Shown here: positions 36,300-46,438 of the stretch, one piece after another
Layout: every line of letters begins with the position of its first letter
How positions within the stretch are numbered: the stretch's first letter is position 1
Origin: Gottschalkia acidurici 9a
GTDB lineage: Bacteria; Bacillota; Clostridia; Tissierellales; Gottschalkiaceae
Length of the DNA stretch: 64,000 nucleotides
Assembly (NCBI RefSeq): GCF_000299355.1
Contig: NC_018664.1
Coordinates: forward strand, 496,001 to 560,000
Direction of reading: 5' to 3'
Made by a program: the position numbers and the translations under genes
Notes under the pieces: model-generated
What the model was told of the DNA's origin: nothing
Database searches by the model: none
Seen by the model: only the letters and a program-made list of their open reading frames with translations

Positions 36300-37250
36300 A
36301 TGAAAAAAAATTCAACTTTTAAAATAGCTTTATTTATCTGTATGGCAATGATTGCTTTTGTAGGTTGTTCAAGCAGTCCAGCTGAAGAAAAATTAAGTGA
36401 AGAAAAAACTATAACTATAAATGACGTTAGAGGAGAAGTTGAAATTCCAGAGAAACCTCAGAGAATAGTAGACTTAAGTGGTAATAGTGATATTTTATCA
36501 ATTTTAGGATATAAGGTAACAGGAACTGCAAATAGTGATGCTTACGACTATAAAAAATTTCCTTCATACTTAGAAGATACATTAAAGGGTGCTACTATAC
36601 TTGGATATAGTATGCAAGACACTATGGATGTTGAGGCCATAATGAACTTAAATCCTGACTTAATTATTATATCTACTGTACAAGAAAAAATGTATGATCA
36701 ATTAAGTAATATAGCCCCAACAGTTATGGTTCAGTTAGAAGCATTAGATTGGAAAGAAGACATGAAAGCATTAGGAAAAGTATTTAATAAATTAGATGTT
36801 GCTGAAGAATGGCTGGAAAAATATGATGTAAAAGCAAAAGAAACTGGAGAGAAAATAAAAGAAACTTATGGTGAGGATACAAGCTATTTAGCATTTTTAG
36901 CAAGTGGTGGACAATTCTATGTATTTGATGGGGCTGGATTTGGTAGTGTATTATATCAAGACATGGGATTAAGTAAACCAGAAGGTATGCCAGAACAAAA
37001 TGATATAAGTTTACCTGTTGTTACTTACGAAGGATTAGCTTCAATAAAATCAGATTATATATTTGCTATTGCAACAGATGAAGATTTAGAAACACTTAAA
37101 GCAAATCCTATTTGGAACAACTTACCTCAAGTAAAAGAAGGAAAAGTTATTCATCTAGGAGCTTCACCTTATTTTAATCAAGGATATAGCCCTATAGGAA
37201 GAGATCTACTTTTAGATGAGATTGTGGAGATGTTAAATGAAACAAAATAG
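36300..37250 (+). CDS. Iron-siderophore ABC transporter substrate-binding lipoprotein
   Basis: Protein of 316 aa. Lipoprotein signal MKKNSTFKIALFICMAMIAF then VGCSSS places the lipidated Cys near residue 23. The mature part is a FecB/FepB-like fold: VEIPEKPQRIVDLSGNSDIL, VEAIMNLNPDLIIIS and IGRDLLLDEIVEML are typical segments. It captures ferric siderophores outside the membrane and passes them to the permeases downstream. ATG 36300 follows AAAGGAAG; overlaps the next gene by 14 bases. Confidence 0.9.
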   Translation: MKKNSTFKIALFICMAMIAFVGCSSSPAEEKLSEEKTITINDVRGEVEIPEKPQRIVDLSGNSDILSILGYKVTGTANSDAYDYKKFPSYLEDTLKGATILGYSMQDTMDVEAIMNLNPDLIIISTVQEKMYDQLSNIAPTVMVQLEALDWKEDMKALGKVFNKLDVAEEWLEKYDVKAKETGEKIKETYGEDTSYLAFLASGGQFYVFDGAGFGSVLYQDMGLSKPEGMPEQNDISLPVVTYEGLASIKSDYIFAIATDEDLETLKANPIWNNLPQVKEGKVIHLGASPYFNQGYSPIGRDLLLDEIVEMLNETK

Positions 37251-38222
37251 TATAAAAGCTTTTGTAAGCTTCAATATTATATTTTTAATAATTGGTTTGT
37301 TCCTAGCTATTACGCTAGGAGCAACTAATATTGGAATTTCAGATATATGGAACAGTATATTTAACTATACTGAAACTCTTGATCTCATGACAATTAGAGA
37401 TGTGCGTATACCAAGAGTTCTCTCTGTACTATTTACTGGAGGGATTTTGGGCGCAGTTGGAGCTATGATTCAGGGGGTTACAAGAAATCCAATAGCAGAA
37501 CCTTCTCTACTAGGGGTTAGTCAAGGAGCAACCTTAGTTATAGCTATTTTTTATGCAATAGGAATAACAATAAATACTACAAATGTTATGATTGCTTCAC
37601 TAATTGGAGCTGTATTTAGCGGGCTAATAGTAATAGGTTTTCTAACAAGGCAAACAAAGGGCAGTTCTATTACGAAGATACTTTTGGCAGGTACTGCTAT
37701 TAGTACTTTTTTTATTTCACTAACAACTATAATAGGACTTTTATCAAATCAATCTCAATTTATTGCATTTTGGGTTTCAGGTGGATTTAGAAATGCAACT
37801 TGGTCAGATTTTAAATTAGTTATGGTTGTTGGAACAATAGGATTAATTTTAGCAATGTTATTATCAAAGAAAATAAACATACTTAGTTTAGGTGATGATG
37901 TGGCAATTAGTCTTGGAGAAAAACCAGAAAAAATCAGATTATTGACATTTATTATAATGATACCAATGTGTGCTGCGGCTGTAGCAGTTGGAAAAAACAT
38001 AGGATTTGTAGGATTAATAATGCCACAAATAGTAAGAAAATATTTGGTGAGGACTATATAAAGAATATACCATTATCATTCTTATTAGGTGCAGTTCTTT
38101 TAGTTTATTCAGACATAGCTGCAAGACTTATATATAGTCCTTATGAAGTGCCAATTGGAATATTTACAGCACTAATTGGAGTTCCCTTCTTTATAGTTGT
38201 TGCGAGAAAGGAGCGAGGCTAA
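37237..38222 (+). pseudogene. FecCD-family iron-siderophore permease, first subunit, one frameshift
   Basis: The frame encodes a FecCD permease with TIRDVRIPRVLSVLFTGGIL, GAMIQGVTRNPIAEPSLLGV and AVGKNIGFVGLIMPQIVRKY, then derails where a T4 appears as T3 (38043-38045). Adding one base restores FGEDYIKNIPLSFLLGAVLL and PYEVPIGIFTALIGVPFF, the normal permease C-terminus, ending at 38222. Restored length about 328 aa, usual for the family. All flanking operon genes are intact, which makes an assembly error at least as likely as a true mutation. Confidence 0.8.
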
Positions 38223-38223
38223 T

Positions 38224-39231
38224 ATGAAGAAAACCAGATTTAATCTAATGGTTTTGGTATTAGGTATATTACTAATAATGTCTATAGCTATATATTTAAG
38301 TTGGGGAAGCTATAAAGTTGGTTTACTAGACATTATAAAAACACTAACTGGTGGAGGAACAAAATTTCAGAATGCAACAATTTTGCAAATTAGATTTCCA
38401 AGAATGTTAGTAGGTATTTCTGTTGGAATAGCTTTATCTACAGCAGGAGCATTATTGCAAACAATAACAAAAAATGAATTAGCAGACCCAGGAATAATAG
38501 GAATTAACGCTGGTGCAGCGGTAGCAGCTGTTATATTTATTTCATTAAAAACAGCAAACTATTACAGAGAACTAGGTTCATTATCAGTTTATGTACTTCC
38601 ACTTATGGCTATTATAGGTGCGGCAATTTCTGCAGTTATAGTCTATTCTTTATCAAGTAGAGATAGAGTAAGACCAAAGAGATTGCTGCTTATGGGGCTT
38701 GCGATTAATGCCGGTTTAAATGCCTTTATTACGTTTTTTACTTTTAGAGGTGGAGTAGGTGACTATAATAGAGTATTAATATGGACTTCGGGGAGTCTTT
38801 GGGGGTCTGGATGGGAATATGTAAAAGTAATAGTTCCACTAGTAATAATATTATTTAGTTTAGTTTTATTAAATTATAAAAAATTAGATGTTCTTAACTT
38901 ATCTGATGAACATGCTATTTCTCTTGGACTAAACTTAAATAATGAAAGAAAAAAGCTTTTAGCCTATTCAGTTATACTAGCTGGAGGAGCAACAGCTTTT
39001 GCAGGTAATGTTGGATTTATTGGACTAATATCTCCTAATATAGCTAAAAAGTTAGTAGGATCATATCATAAAAACTTTTTAATAATCTCTGCAATGATAA
39101 GTGTAATTATCATTTTGCTTGCAGATGCTGTTTCAAGAAACTTGTTTTCTCCAATTGAGATACCAGTAGGAATTATGATTTCAATATTTGGAGTACCTTA
39201 TTTTATTTATTTAATGATGAAGGAGAAATAA
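38224..39231 (+). CDS. FecCD-family iron-siderophore permease, second subunit
   Basis: Protein of 335 aa, about nine to ten membrane helices. Motifs LQIRFPRMLVGISVGIALST, AGALLQTITKNELADPGIIG and FAGNVGFIGLISPNIAKKLV are the FecCD pattern, and SPIEIPVGIMISIFGVPYFI closes the protein. ATG 38224 has AGGAG 12 bases ahead and starts right after the previous stop. Pairs with the first permease to form the channel. Confidence 0.92.
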   Translation: MKKTRFNLMVLVLGILLIMSIAIYLSWGSYKVGLLDIIKTLTGGGTKFQNATILQIRFPRMLVGISVGIALSTAGALLQTITKNELADPGIIGINAGAAVAAVIFISLKTANYYRELGSLSVYVLPLMAIIGAAISAVIVYSLSSRDRVRPKRLLLMGLAINAGLNAFITFFTFRGGVGDYNRVLIWTSGSLWGSGWEYVKVIVPLVIILFSLVLLNYKKLDVLNLSDEHAISLGLNLNNERKKLLAYSVILAGGATAFAGNVGFIGLISPNIAKKLVGSYHKNFLIISAMISVIIILLADAVSRNLFSPIEIPVGIMISIFGVPYFIYLMMKEK

Positions 39232-40026
39232 ATGGAAGCTATAAGTGTAAAAAAATTATCAGTAGCCTATGAAGACAACTTAATAATCGATGAAATGACT
39301 CTTGATATTCCTAAAGAAAAGGTTAGTATCATTATAGGTTCAAATGGGTGTGGGAAATCAACTCTTTTGAAAAGTATAGCAAGAGTTATAAAGCCTAAAG
39401 GTGGAGAAATTTTTATTAATGGAAAAAACATAAAGGATCAAAAAGAAAAATTTCTAGCTACTCAAATTGCTTTCTTACCTCAAGGTCCAGTCTGTCCTAG
39501 TGGAATGACTGTTAAAGAATTAGTTGCATATGGTAGATTTCCACATCAGAAAATGATAGGTGGATTGAAAAGTCATGATAAGCAAATTATCGACTGGGCG
39601 ATTGAAGAAACTGGACTTAAAGACTATAGAGATAGAGAAGTGGAGAGTCTATCTGGAGGACAAAGACAAAGAGCTTGGATTGCAATGACTTTAGCACAAG
39701 AGACTGACATTATTATGCTAGATGAACCAACAACTTATTTAGATATGTCTTATCAGTTAGAAGTTCTACAAGTACTAGATAAGCTAAATAAAGAAAAGAA
39801 AATAACTATTGTTATGGTATTACATGAATTAAATAATGCTTGTAGGTTTGCAAGCAACATTATTGGATTAAAAAACGGAAAAGTCATCTGCCAGGGGGAT
39901 CCTATGGATGTTATAACACAAGAAAACTTAAAAGAAATCTATAGAATAGAGACTAAATTACAATTAAGTGAGAATAAAAAATATCCTATATGTGTAGATT
40001 ATGAGCTTATTAAGGGGGTAAAATGA
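39232..40026 (+). CDS. Iron-siderophore ABC transporter ATPase
   Basis: Protein of 264 aa of the FepC/FhuC type: Walker A GSNGCGKST, Q-loop FLPQGPVCPSGMTVKELVAY, signature LSGGQRQRAWIAMTLAQ, Walker B IIMLDEPTTYLDM, H-loop VLHELN. Start ATG abuts the upstream stop. Overlaps the MFS gene by four bases. Confidence 0.93.
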   Translation: MEAISVKKLSVAYEDNLIIDEMTLDIPKEKVSIIIGSNGCGKSTLLKSIARVIKPKGGEIFINGKNIKDQKEKFLATQIAFLPQGPVCPSGMTVKELVAYGRFPHQKMIGGLKSHDKQIIDWAIEETGLKDYRDREVESLSGGQRQRAWIAMTLAQETDIIMLDEPTTYLDMSYQLEVLQVLDKLNKEKKITIVMVLHELNNACRFASNIIGLKNGKVICQGDPMDVITQENLKEIYRIETKLQLSENKKYPICVDYELIKGVK

Positions 40027-41270
40027 AAAATAAAAACTTTATTATAGTAGTTATAGGACAAATAATATCTTTATTTGGTAATGCAATTCAAAGATTTTGT
40101 ATGTCTTTATATATCTTAGATTTAACAGGAAGCGCAGCTATTTTCTCAACAATATTGGCGATATCAAATATTCCATATATATTGTTTGCCCCCATTGCAG
40201 GACTATTGGCTGATACAGTAAATCGTAAAAAGATAATGGTATATCTTGATTTTATTAGTTCTTTACTATTAGCAATATATTCAATAGTCTTAATAAACGG
40301 AATGGATAATGTTATGATAGTGGGAATTGTAATGTTTATATTATCTATTATCTATACACTGTATAGCCCTTCTGTTACGGCATGTATTCCACAGATTGTT
40401 GATAAAGAAAAACTTGCATCAGCTAACGGAATAATTCAACAAGTAGGAGCAATAGTTAATCTACTTGGGCCTATTGTTGCTGGAATATTATATAGTTTTT
40501 TTGATATCAAAGTAATAGTGATGATAAATGCTGTTAGCTTTTTTATATCAGCTATTTTAGAAATGTTTTTACAAATTCCAAGCTTAGAATTAAAAGAAAA
40601 AATAAAAAATCCTATATTAAAGTCGTTCAGTGAAATGAAAAAGAGCTTTATATATTTAAGAGAGAAAAAGAAAATTGTACTGGGAATCATTGCTTCTTAT
40701 GGATTAACAAATATATTTGTAGTGCCAATTTTAAGCATCGTATCTCCATATTTTATAAAAGTAGAACTAAGTATGTCTTCAGCTGTATATGGTTTTGTAG
40801 AAGCTATATTTGTTTTAGGAATGATAATAGGTGGATTATTAGTAACTTTTAAACCGAAAATGTTTAAGATGAAGGACATACACAAAACAATGTACCCTAT
40901 GATAATCGCTATCATGGCTATGGCTATATCTACTTATTTAACTACAGAAAGTAAATTTGTTATTCTAGGTATTTACTCAATGGGTGGTCTTGGAATAATG
41001 TTATCTTTAGCATTGTCAAATGTTGTGTCTTTAACTTATATTCAAAGTGAAATTAAAGAAGAAATGCTTGGAAGAGTCAGTGCTTTTTCCACTGCCGTTG
41101 CTACAGTAAGTATTGCACCAGGACAATTAATATACGGTCAATTAATAGACTTTAACTTTAAACTTTATTATGTCTTAGTATTAACTTTTTTACTGAGTAT
41201 AGCAGTAGTTAATTTTGTAAAATGGAATGCTAGACGTGATTTAGCAATGAAAAAGATAGAATACTTATAA
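40023..41270 (+). CDS. MFS transporter, probably siderophore-related
   Basis: Protein of 415 aa with about 12 membrane helices. GLLADTVNRKKIMVYLDFIS is the MFS loop 2-3 motif, and LASANGIIQQVGAIVNLLGP is typical of the EntS/MefA-like (DHA3) branch. As the last gene of the siderophore operon it may export a siderophore or its breakdown product (inference). No siderophore biosynthesis genes are in the window, so it may only help recycle imported xenosiderophores. Confidence 0.85.
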   Translation: MKNKNFIIVVIGQIISLFGNAIQRFCMSLYILDLTGSAAIFSTILAISNIPYILFAPIAGLLADTVNRKKIMVYLDFISSLLLAIYSIVLINGMDNVMIVGIVMFILSIIYTLYSPSVTACIPQIVDKEKLASANGIIQQVGAIVNLLGPIVAGILYSFFDIKVIVMINAVSFFISAILEMFLQIPSLELKEKIKNPILKSFSEMKKSFIYLREKKKIVLGIIASYGLTNIFVVPILSIVSPYFIKVELSMSSAVYGFVEAIFVLGMIIGGLLVTFKPKMFKMKDIHKTMYPMIIAIMAMAISTYLTTESKFVILGIYSMGGLGIMLSLALSNVVSLTYIQSEIKEEMLGRVSAFSTAVATVSIAPGQLIYGQLIDFNFKLYYVLVLTFLLSIAVVNFVKWNARRDLAMKKIEYL

Positions 41271-41323
41271 TATGTTAATCTAAAAAGGTAAATATGAAAA
41301 TAATTTTCCTCAGATTATAGAAG

Positions 41324-41369
41324 AAAGCCTAATTCAATTATTTATAAATAATTGAATTAGGCTTTTTTA
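41324..41369 (+). terminator. Hairpin terminator of the siderophore operon
   Basis: Near-perfect long hairpin: AAAGCCTAATTCAATTATT and AATAATTGAATTAGGCTTT around a short loop, then T tract. Confidence 0.92.
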
Positions 41370-42120
41370 TTAAAAACATAAAAAATTAATTTTTCTGTTG
41401 GACTAAGATATTTTAGACTTGAAAGTGATGACTACTCAGTTGTTAAAATTACAGAAATATGTAATGAACCAGTTATGATAGCAGAAATTATAGTTACTTT
41501 TTAGAAAAAGTAAAAAAATTGGATATAATGGAAGGGGAAATTTATATCATGTCGAATTTAAATTTAAAGTAGAAATATGCTAATTTTAGTTTGTATGTTT
41601 CTTTTAGTATCTAACATTCCTTATGTTCGTGGTATATTTTAAGACTTGGAGAGCAAGAGTTCTAAGAGTTGATTATAATATGATGGTTTTTCACCAAAAA
41701 TAGAGGTTACTATTTATGGCTCAGAAGATAATGAACTGAGAGAAGCATTGCTAGATGAAGATGAGAAATTCCATTATGACATGAGTTAAAGTGTTGATAA
41801 GACTATTATCGATGAAGGAATGGATATAAAGCAAAATATGAATAATAGCAATAAATTATTTAATGGATATGGGCATTGTAGATTACTTTTTAGTGATATA
41901 TGTAATGCTCTGTACTACTATATATTACGGAAATAAACATTTATATTTTATTGTTAAGACTATGAAAAGTTAATTTTAGGCATACATAATTCTACAAAAT
42001 GAAAAATAAGTTATGAAAATTTTACTAGTTTATCTGCAAGAATCTTCTTTCATTATTGACAAAGAATTGCAATTAGGGTAGTATATTAAATACATTACAT
42101 AATGTTACAAAAATATTGAG
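41370..42120. other. Degenerate region without an intact gene
   Basis: Short broken frames such as GLRYFRLESDDYSVVKITEI (about 41398-41500) and KIEVTIYGSEDNELREALLD (about 41700-41760) suggest remnants of one or two small genes; no family recognised. From about 42050 the sequence becomes the leader of the purine operon. Confidence 0.4.
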
Positions 42121-42222
42121 GACTTATAATATATTTCGCTACATAAGAGATGTCAACATAGTTGTTATAAGTATAGATAGTTACATATAATTTAAATCTT
42201 TACTGTTATAACTGGAATATTA

Positions 42223-42336
42223 TTGACTATTTCTTGTAAGTTGGGAAGCAAGGAATAGTCAATTATATATTAAAAAATTCTTCAGGTGCAATATGCAGGA
42301 CGGGAAACCTGGCTCACCAGATAAGGTCAGTGCACC
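42223..42336 (+). promoter_or_regulatory. Structured leader of the purine salvage operon, RNA class not recognised
   Basis: Two strong structures in a row. Hairpin 42223-42236 with 42249-42262 pairs TTGACTATTTCTTG to CAAGGAATAGTCAA (14 bp). A compact element closes with GGTGCA (42285-42290) and TGCACC (42331-42336) and encloses two inner hairpins (CAGG/CCTG; CACC/GGT). It ends 13 bases before the ribosome site of the adenine deaminase gene. A further 8-bp stem (ACTTATAA 42122 with TTATAAGT 42172) lies upstream. Layout suits a riboswitch or attenuator; it does not match the purine aptamer consensus I know. Confidence 0.5.
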
Positions 42337-42361
42337 AAATATTTTATATGGAGGGTTTAAT

Positions 42362-44143
42362 ATGGAAAAGACAGTAAACAATCTTAAAACTTTGATACGC
42401 GCAGGTAGGGGGATAATACCCGCAGATAAAGTAATTTTAAATGGTACACTCATAAATGTAATGACTAGTGAAATTTATCCAGCAGATATTGCTATTTATG
42501 GTGATACTATTGTAGCGACTGGAGATGTGAAGGACTATATTGGCTCAGAAACTGAAGTTATAGACGCTACAGGCAAATATCTTTCTCCGGGATTAATAGA
42601 TGGACACATTCATAGTGAATGCAGCAAACTTAGTATTACAAGCTTTGCTAAAGCAGTAGTTCCTTGTGGGACAACAAGTATTATTTCAGGTTTAGATGAA
42701 TACATTTCGGTTTCAGGACTTGAGGGACTTAAAGAGATTTTTGAAGAAATTAAGCAGACACCTTTGAAAGTATTTTGGGGTGCACCTTACAAAACACCGT
42801 ATACAATTCCAAAATCTACAGTTGCATTTAATTTTGACCCATCAGTTCATGCTGAAGTTCAAAAATGGGAAGAGTGCTTTGGAGTATGGGAAGTAGTAAG
42901 AGAGTTCATAATAGAAGAAGATGAAGATACTTTAGGTGCAGTTGTAGAAGCATATAAAAATAGATTACCTGTATTTGGCTGCGCGCCAATGGCTAGAGGA
43001 AAAGATTTAAATGGATACTTATGTTCTGGAGTAAGACTTGATCATGAAAGCTATGATCATGAAGAAGTTGTAGAGAAAATGAGAAAAGGTATGCATATGC
43101 TTATTCGTGAATCATCAGTTACGCACTTCTTAGAAGAAAATATTAGAGCTATTACAGAAGTCAATCCAAGAATGGCAAGACGTGTGAGTTTCTGCACAGA
43201 TGATGTTACGGCTACTGATGTACTTAACAATGGCCATTTAGATAATGTTGTTAGATTAGCAATTAAAGCTGGTGTTGAGCCAATGACAGCGATTCAAATG
43301 GGCACGATAAATAGTGCGGAGGCATATCGAATAGATCATCTTATTGGATCAATTTCTCCAGGAAGATTAGCGGATATACTAATAGTTGATGATCCAGAAA
43401 AGTTCAACGTAGAAGCTGTTATTAGTAATGGTAAACTTGTTGCAAGAGATAAAAAACTTACCTTTGAACTTAAAGCACCAAAAAGAAGTCCTATTTTAAG
43501 TAGTGAACTAAAGTGTAAAACAACAACTAAAGAAGATTTTGAATATAAAGTTGATATTAAAAATGGACAAGCAAAAGTTCTTTCTATGGATGTAAAAGGA
43601 CCATTTGTTAGAAAAAGAAGAGATGTACTTTTAAAAGTAGAGAATTCAGTTGTACTTCCAGATATTGAGCAAGATGTTGCGATGGTTTCGGTTCTTGAGA
43701 GGTTTGGACGAAATGGGAATAAGTCCTTAGCTTTTTGTTCAGGTTGGAAACTAAAAAAAGGAGCTATGGCATCGTCTGCTGCACCAGATGATAACAACAT
43801 AATTGTAATGGGTGTTGATGCAGAAGATATGTCAATTGCTGTAAATCATTTAATTAAAAATGGTGGAGGACAAGTTGTTGTATCAGATGGAGAGATTGTT
43901 GAATTTCTATCACTACCAGTTGGCGGGATTGTTAGTGACTTAGAGCCTGAAGAAATTGCATATAGAGAAGATCTTCTGACAAAGGCTGCTCGTGGTTTAG
44001 GGTGTGAATTACCAGAGCCTTTAATGTATATGTTCTTTCTACCTATAACAGCTATACAAGATTATGCTATTACAGATGTAGGTCCTGTTGACTGTGTTGC
44101 ACTTACAACATTTGATCCTATTATTGAATTAATAGAGAAATAA
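42362..44143 (+). CDS. ade: Adenine deaminase
   Basis: Protein of 593 aa, usual length for AdeC. Amidohydrolase barrel with metal motif GLIDGHIHSECSKLSI (most AdeC have HIHIESS) and FCTDDVTATDVLNNGHLD, plus the C-terminal adenine-deaminase domain (ALERFGRNG-type segment VLERFGRNGNKSLAFCSG and KKGAMASSAAPDDNNIIVMG). Converts adenine to hypoxanthine and ammonia in the cytoplasm. ATG 42362 follows TGGAGGG; an in-frame ATG at 42293 lies inside the structured leader and is rejected. Followed by a purine permease, so the pair imports and deaminates purines. Confidence 0.88.
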   Translation: MEKTVNNLKTLIRAGRGIIPADKVILNGTLINVMTSEIYPADIAIYGDTIVATGDVKDYIGSETEVIDATGKYLSPGLIDGHIHSECSKLSITSFAKAVVPCGTTSIISGLDEYISVSGLEGLKEIFEEIKQTPLKVFWGAPYKTPYTIPKSTVAFNFDPSVHAEVQKWEECFGVWEVVREFIIEEDEDTLGAVVEAYKNRLPVFGCAPMARGKDLNGYLCSGVRLDHESYDHEEVVEKMRKGMHMLIRESSVTHFLEENIRAITEVNPRMARRVSFCTDDVTATDVLNNGHLDNVVRLAIKAGVEPMTAIQMGTINSAEAYRIDHLIGSISPGRLADILIVDDPEKFNVEAVISNGKLVARDKKLTFELKAPKRSPILSSELKCKTTTKEDFEYKVDIKNGQAKVLSMDVKGPFVRKRRDVLLKVENSVVLPDIEQDVAMVSVLERFGRNGNKSLAFCSGWKLKKGAMASSAAPDDNNIIVMGVDAEDMSIAVNHLIKNGGGQVVVSDGEIVEFLSLPVGGIVSDLEPEEIAYREDLLTKAARGLGCELPEPLMYMFFLPITAIQDYAITDVGPVDCVALTTFDPIIELIEK

Positions 44144-44259
44144 AAAATTCAACAATTATAGCCAAAAGGTAGATTTCCAAACAGAATACGTTATTTAATG
44201 AAATAACTTTTAAGTAAACTCACTTAAAGGGTGATATGAAAACAGGGGGGTATTAAATT

Positions 44260-45846
44260 ATGAGTAGTAGTTCGAAAGTAAAAGATGAAAATTCAGGGAT
44301 AGTACCATTTTTTCGAAAAGGAGATATCGGGGGATTAACATATACTATAACTAATAATATTATCAACTATCTTATAGTTATAGCCACACTTTCAGGTTTA
44401 CTAGGTTGGCCTGATGAAATAGTTTATGGGAGAGTAATACCAGGGATGTCAATAGGATTATTAGTTGGTGGATTATACTATGCCTATCTTGGATATAAGT
44501 TATCTGTAAAAGAAGGTAGAAGTGATGTCACAGCTTTACCTTCAGGAGTTTCAACTCCTGCGATGTTTGTAATTTTATATGGTGTTGTAATGCCACTTCA
44601 TTATGCTCTAGATGATCCTGAACTTGCATGGTCAGCAGCAGTGGCAGCATGCTTTACCGGTGGATTCATAGAGTTTATGGGAGGGTTTATTGGTCCTTGG
44701 CTTAAGAATAAACTACCACGTGCAGCTCTTCTTGGAACGGTTGCAGGTATTGGATTTATATGGATGGCGACTCAAGGAGTACTTGATGTTTATGCAGATC
44801 CATTGATTGGATTACCAGTTTTAATCATAGCTATGCTTGGTGTCTTTGGAGGTTACCTATTTCCTAAAAAAATACCACCTCTTACTGTTGCAATTGTTGG
44901 TGGAATAATTTATGCTTTCCTTTTAGGAAGAACAAGTGTTGATTTTACAGGAGTAGGCTTTTACTTCCCAAACCCTGTAAATTCAATACAAGCATTAATT
45001 AATGGATTTGTGGTTGTAATACCTTTTTTAACAATCGTGATACCTGTCGAAATATATAACTTTGTAGAAACTATGGATAATGTTGAGGCTGCACATGCTG
45101 CAGATGATAATTATCCAGTAAGAGCAACATTATTTGGAGATGGAATATGCACTATGATTTCTGCAATATTTGGTGGAGTAGTTCCAAACACAGTATGGTT
45201 AGGTCACGCAGGGCTTAAGAAAGCTGGTGCAGGAATCGGATATTCTTTAGTATCAGGTGTTATATTAGGGCTTGCGGGTATTTTAGGACTCTTTACACTA
45301 TTAAGTGGATTAGTTCCACCAGCAGTATGTGCAATTACATTCTTATGGTGTTCTATTGTAATGGTAGCTCAAGCATTCAAAGCATGTAATGTAAAACATT
45401 ATGCAGCTGTTGGTATTGCTATGGTTCCACCTGTTGCTGATTACATGTATACACAGGTTACAGGAGCTTTAGGAGTTTCGAATATTTGGACTGAAACACT
45501 TCCATCAGGTTTAAGTGGATATAATAGCGAAATAACAGACTCACTTATTGCTAATGGAGTAATGTGGAACGGAGTCCCAGCAGTTAAATCGGGTGCAGTT
45601 GTTATTGGTATATTATTAAGTACAATGACTGTATTTATCATTGATAGAAGATTAGATAAAGTAGGAATGACTGCACTTGTAGCAGCAGGACTTTCACTAT
45701 TTGGATTTATTCATAGCGCTGAGTTAACCATCAACTTTAAATCACCATTTGTAATTGGTTATGTAATTGTCGCAGTAATAAGCTTTATATTACATCTTAA
45801 TAGAAATAAATGGTTTAAAGCAGAAGAAGATTTTGAATATGTATAG
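44260..45846 (+). CDS. NCS2/AzgA-like purine permease
   Basis: Protein of 528 aa with 12-14 hydrophobic helices. GRSDVTALPSGVSTPAMFV and FVETMDNVEAAHAADDNYPV resemble the substrate-contact regions of xanthine/uracil and adenine/guanine permeases. It likely imports adenine or another purine for the deaminase encoded upstream. ACAGGGGGG site precedes ATG. Separated from the deaminase gene by 116 bases with no terminator, so co-transcription is likely. Confidence 0.85.
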   Translation: MSSSSKVKDENSGIVPFFRKGDIGGLTYTITNNIINYLIVIATLSGLLGWPDEIVYGRVIPGMSIGLLVGGLYYAYLGYKLSVKEGRSDVTALPSGVSTPAMFVILYGVVMPLHYALDDPELAWSAAVAACFTGGFIEFMGGFIGPWLKNKLPRAALLGTVAGIGFIWMATQGVLDVYADPLIGLPVLIIAMLGVFGGYLFPKKIPPLTVAIVGGIIYAFLLGRTSVDFTGVGFYFPNPVNSIQALINGFVVVIPFLTIVIPVEIYNFVETMDNVEAAHAADDNYPVRATLFGDGICTMISAIFGGVVPNTVWLGHAGLKKAGAGIGYSLVSGVILGLAGILGLFTLLSGLVPPAVCAITFLWCSIVMVAQAFKACNVKHYAAVGIAMVPPVADYMYTQVTGALGVSNIWTETLPSGLSGYNSEITDSLIANGVMWNGVPAVKSGAVVIGILLSTMTVFIIDRRLDKVGMTALVAAGLSLFGFIHSAELTINFKSPFVIGYVIVAVISFILHLNRNKWFKAEEDFEYV

Positions 45847-45891
45847 GTTAAGAAGATTAGAGTGAAATCAAAAAAATAGTATATGAAAATT

Positions 45892-45950
45892 AACACTCTT
45901 TTATAACGAGAATTGAAATGTAAATTCAAATTATAAAAGAGTGTTTTATT
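45892..45950 (+). terminator. Hairpin terminator of the purine operon
   Basis: Perfect 15-bp stem AACACTCTTTTATAA (45892-45906) and TTATAAAAGAGTGTT (45931-45945), then T tract. The following 480 bases hold only broken frames (for example PLPQVRFTERLDVIAAYLLY near 46090-46150). Confidence 0.88.
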
Positions 45951-46438
45951 TTTATAGTACTAGTGGTAGTTTACTATAAAGATCTTTTAGATGATATAAA
46001 TAAAAGATAGATAAAATGAACATACCACGACTTATAATGGCTGAAAAAACATTAGAAGAATAATGATAAAGAAAAAAAGATATAATCCATTACCACAAGT
46101 TAGATTTACTGAAAGACTTGATGTTATTGCAGCCTATCTTTTATATTTCTGCTATTGTTACTTTTTGTATATAATAAAGATATTTTATCTAAATACTTAA
46201 AGATCATAGAGTCAAAAAAACTTTCAGATATTCCATTGTTTCTACTTTAATGAATAGTTGGAGATAAAGACTGGTAAACTGCTTTTCAATTATAAATTAA
46301 ATTTATAGGTGTATATTCTAATCTATTAGATATAAGTATTCATTCATAGTAGTTATTATTTAATCTTATTATGTTAAAATATAAGAAAATCATATAGGAA
46401 ACCTAAAAAGTTTTAATAGATTAGAAGGAGGTATGGTA

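Noticed and set aside
42122-42172. Possible purine riboswitch upstream of adenine deaminase
   Set aside because: It has a closing stem ending in TTATAAGT and a TATAAT-like start, but lacks the P2 helix, the TTTCTACC-type junction and loop-loop motifs of the purine aptamer. Kept only as part of the unassigned structured leader.
42293-42361. Upstream start for adenine deaminase
   Set aside because: The added residues fall in the structured leader and lack a ribosome site; ATG 42362 has TGGAGGG at the right spacing.
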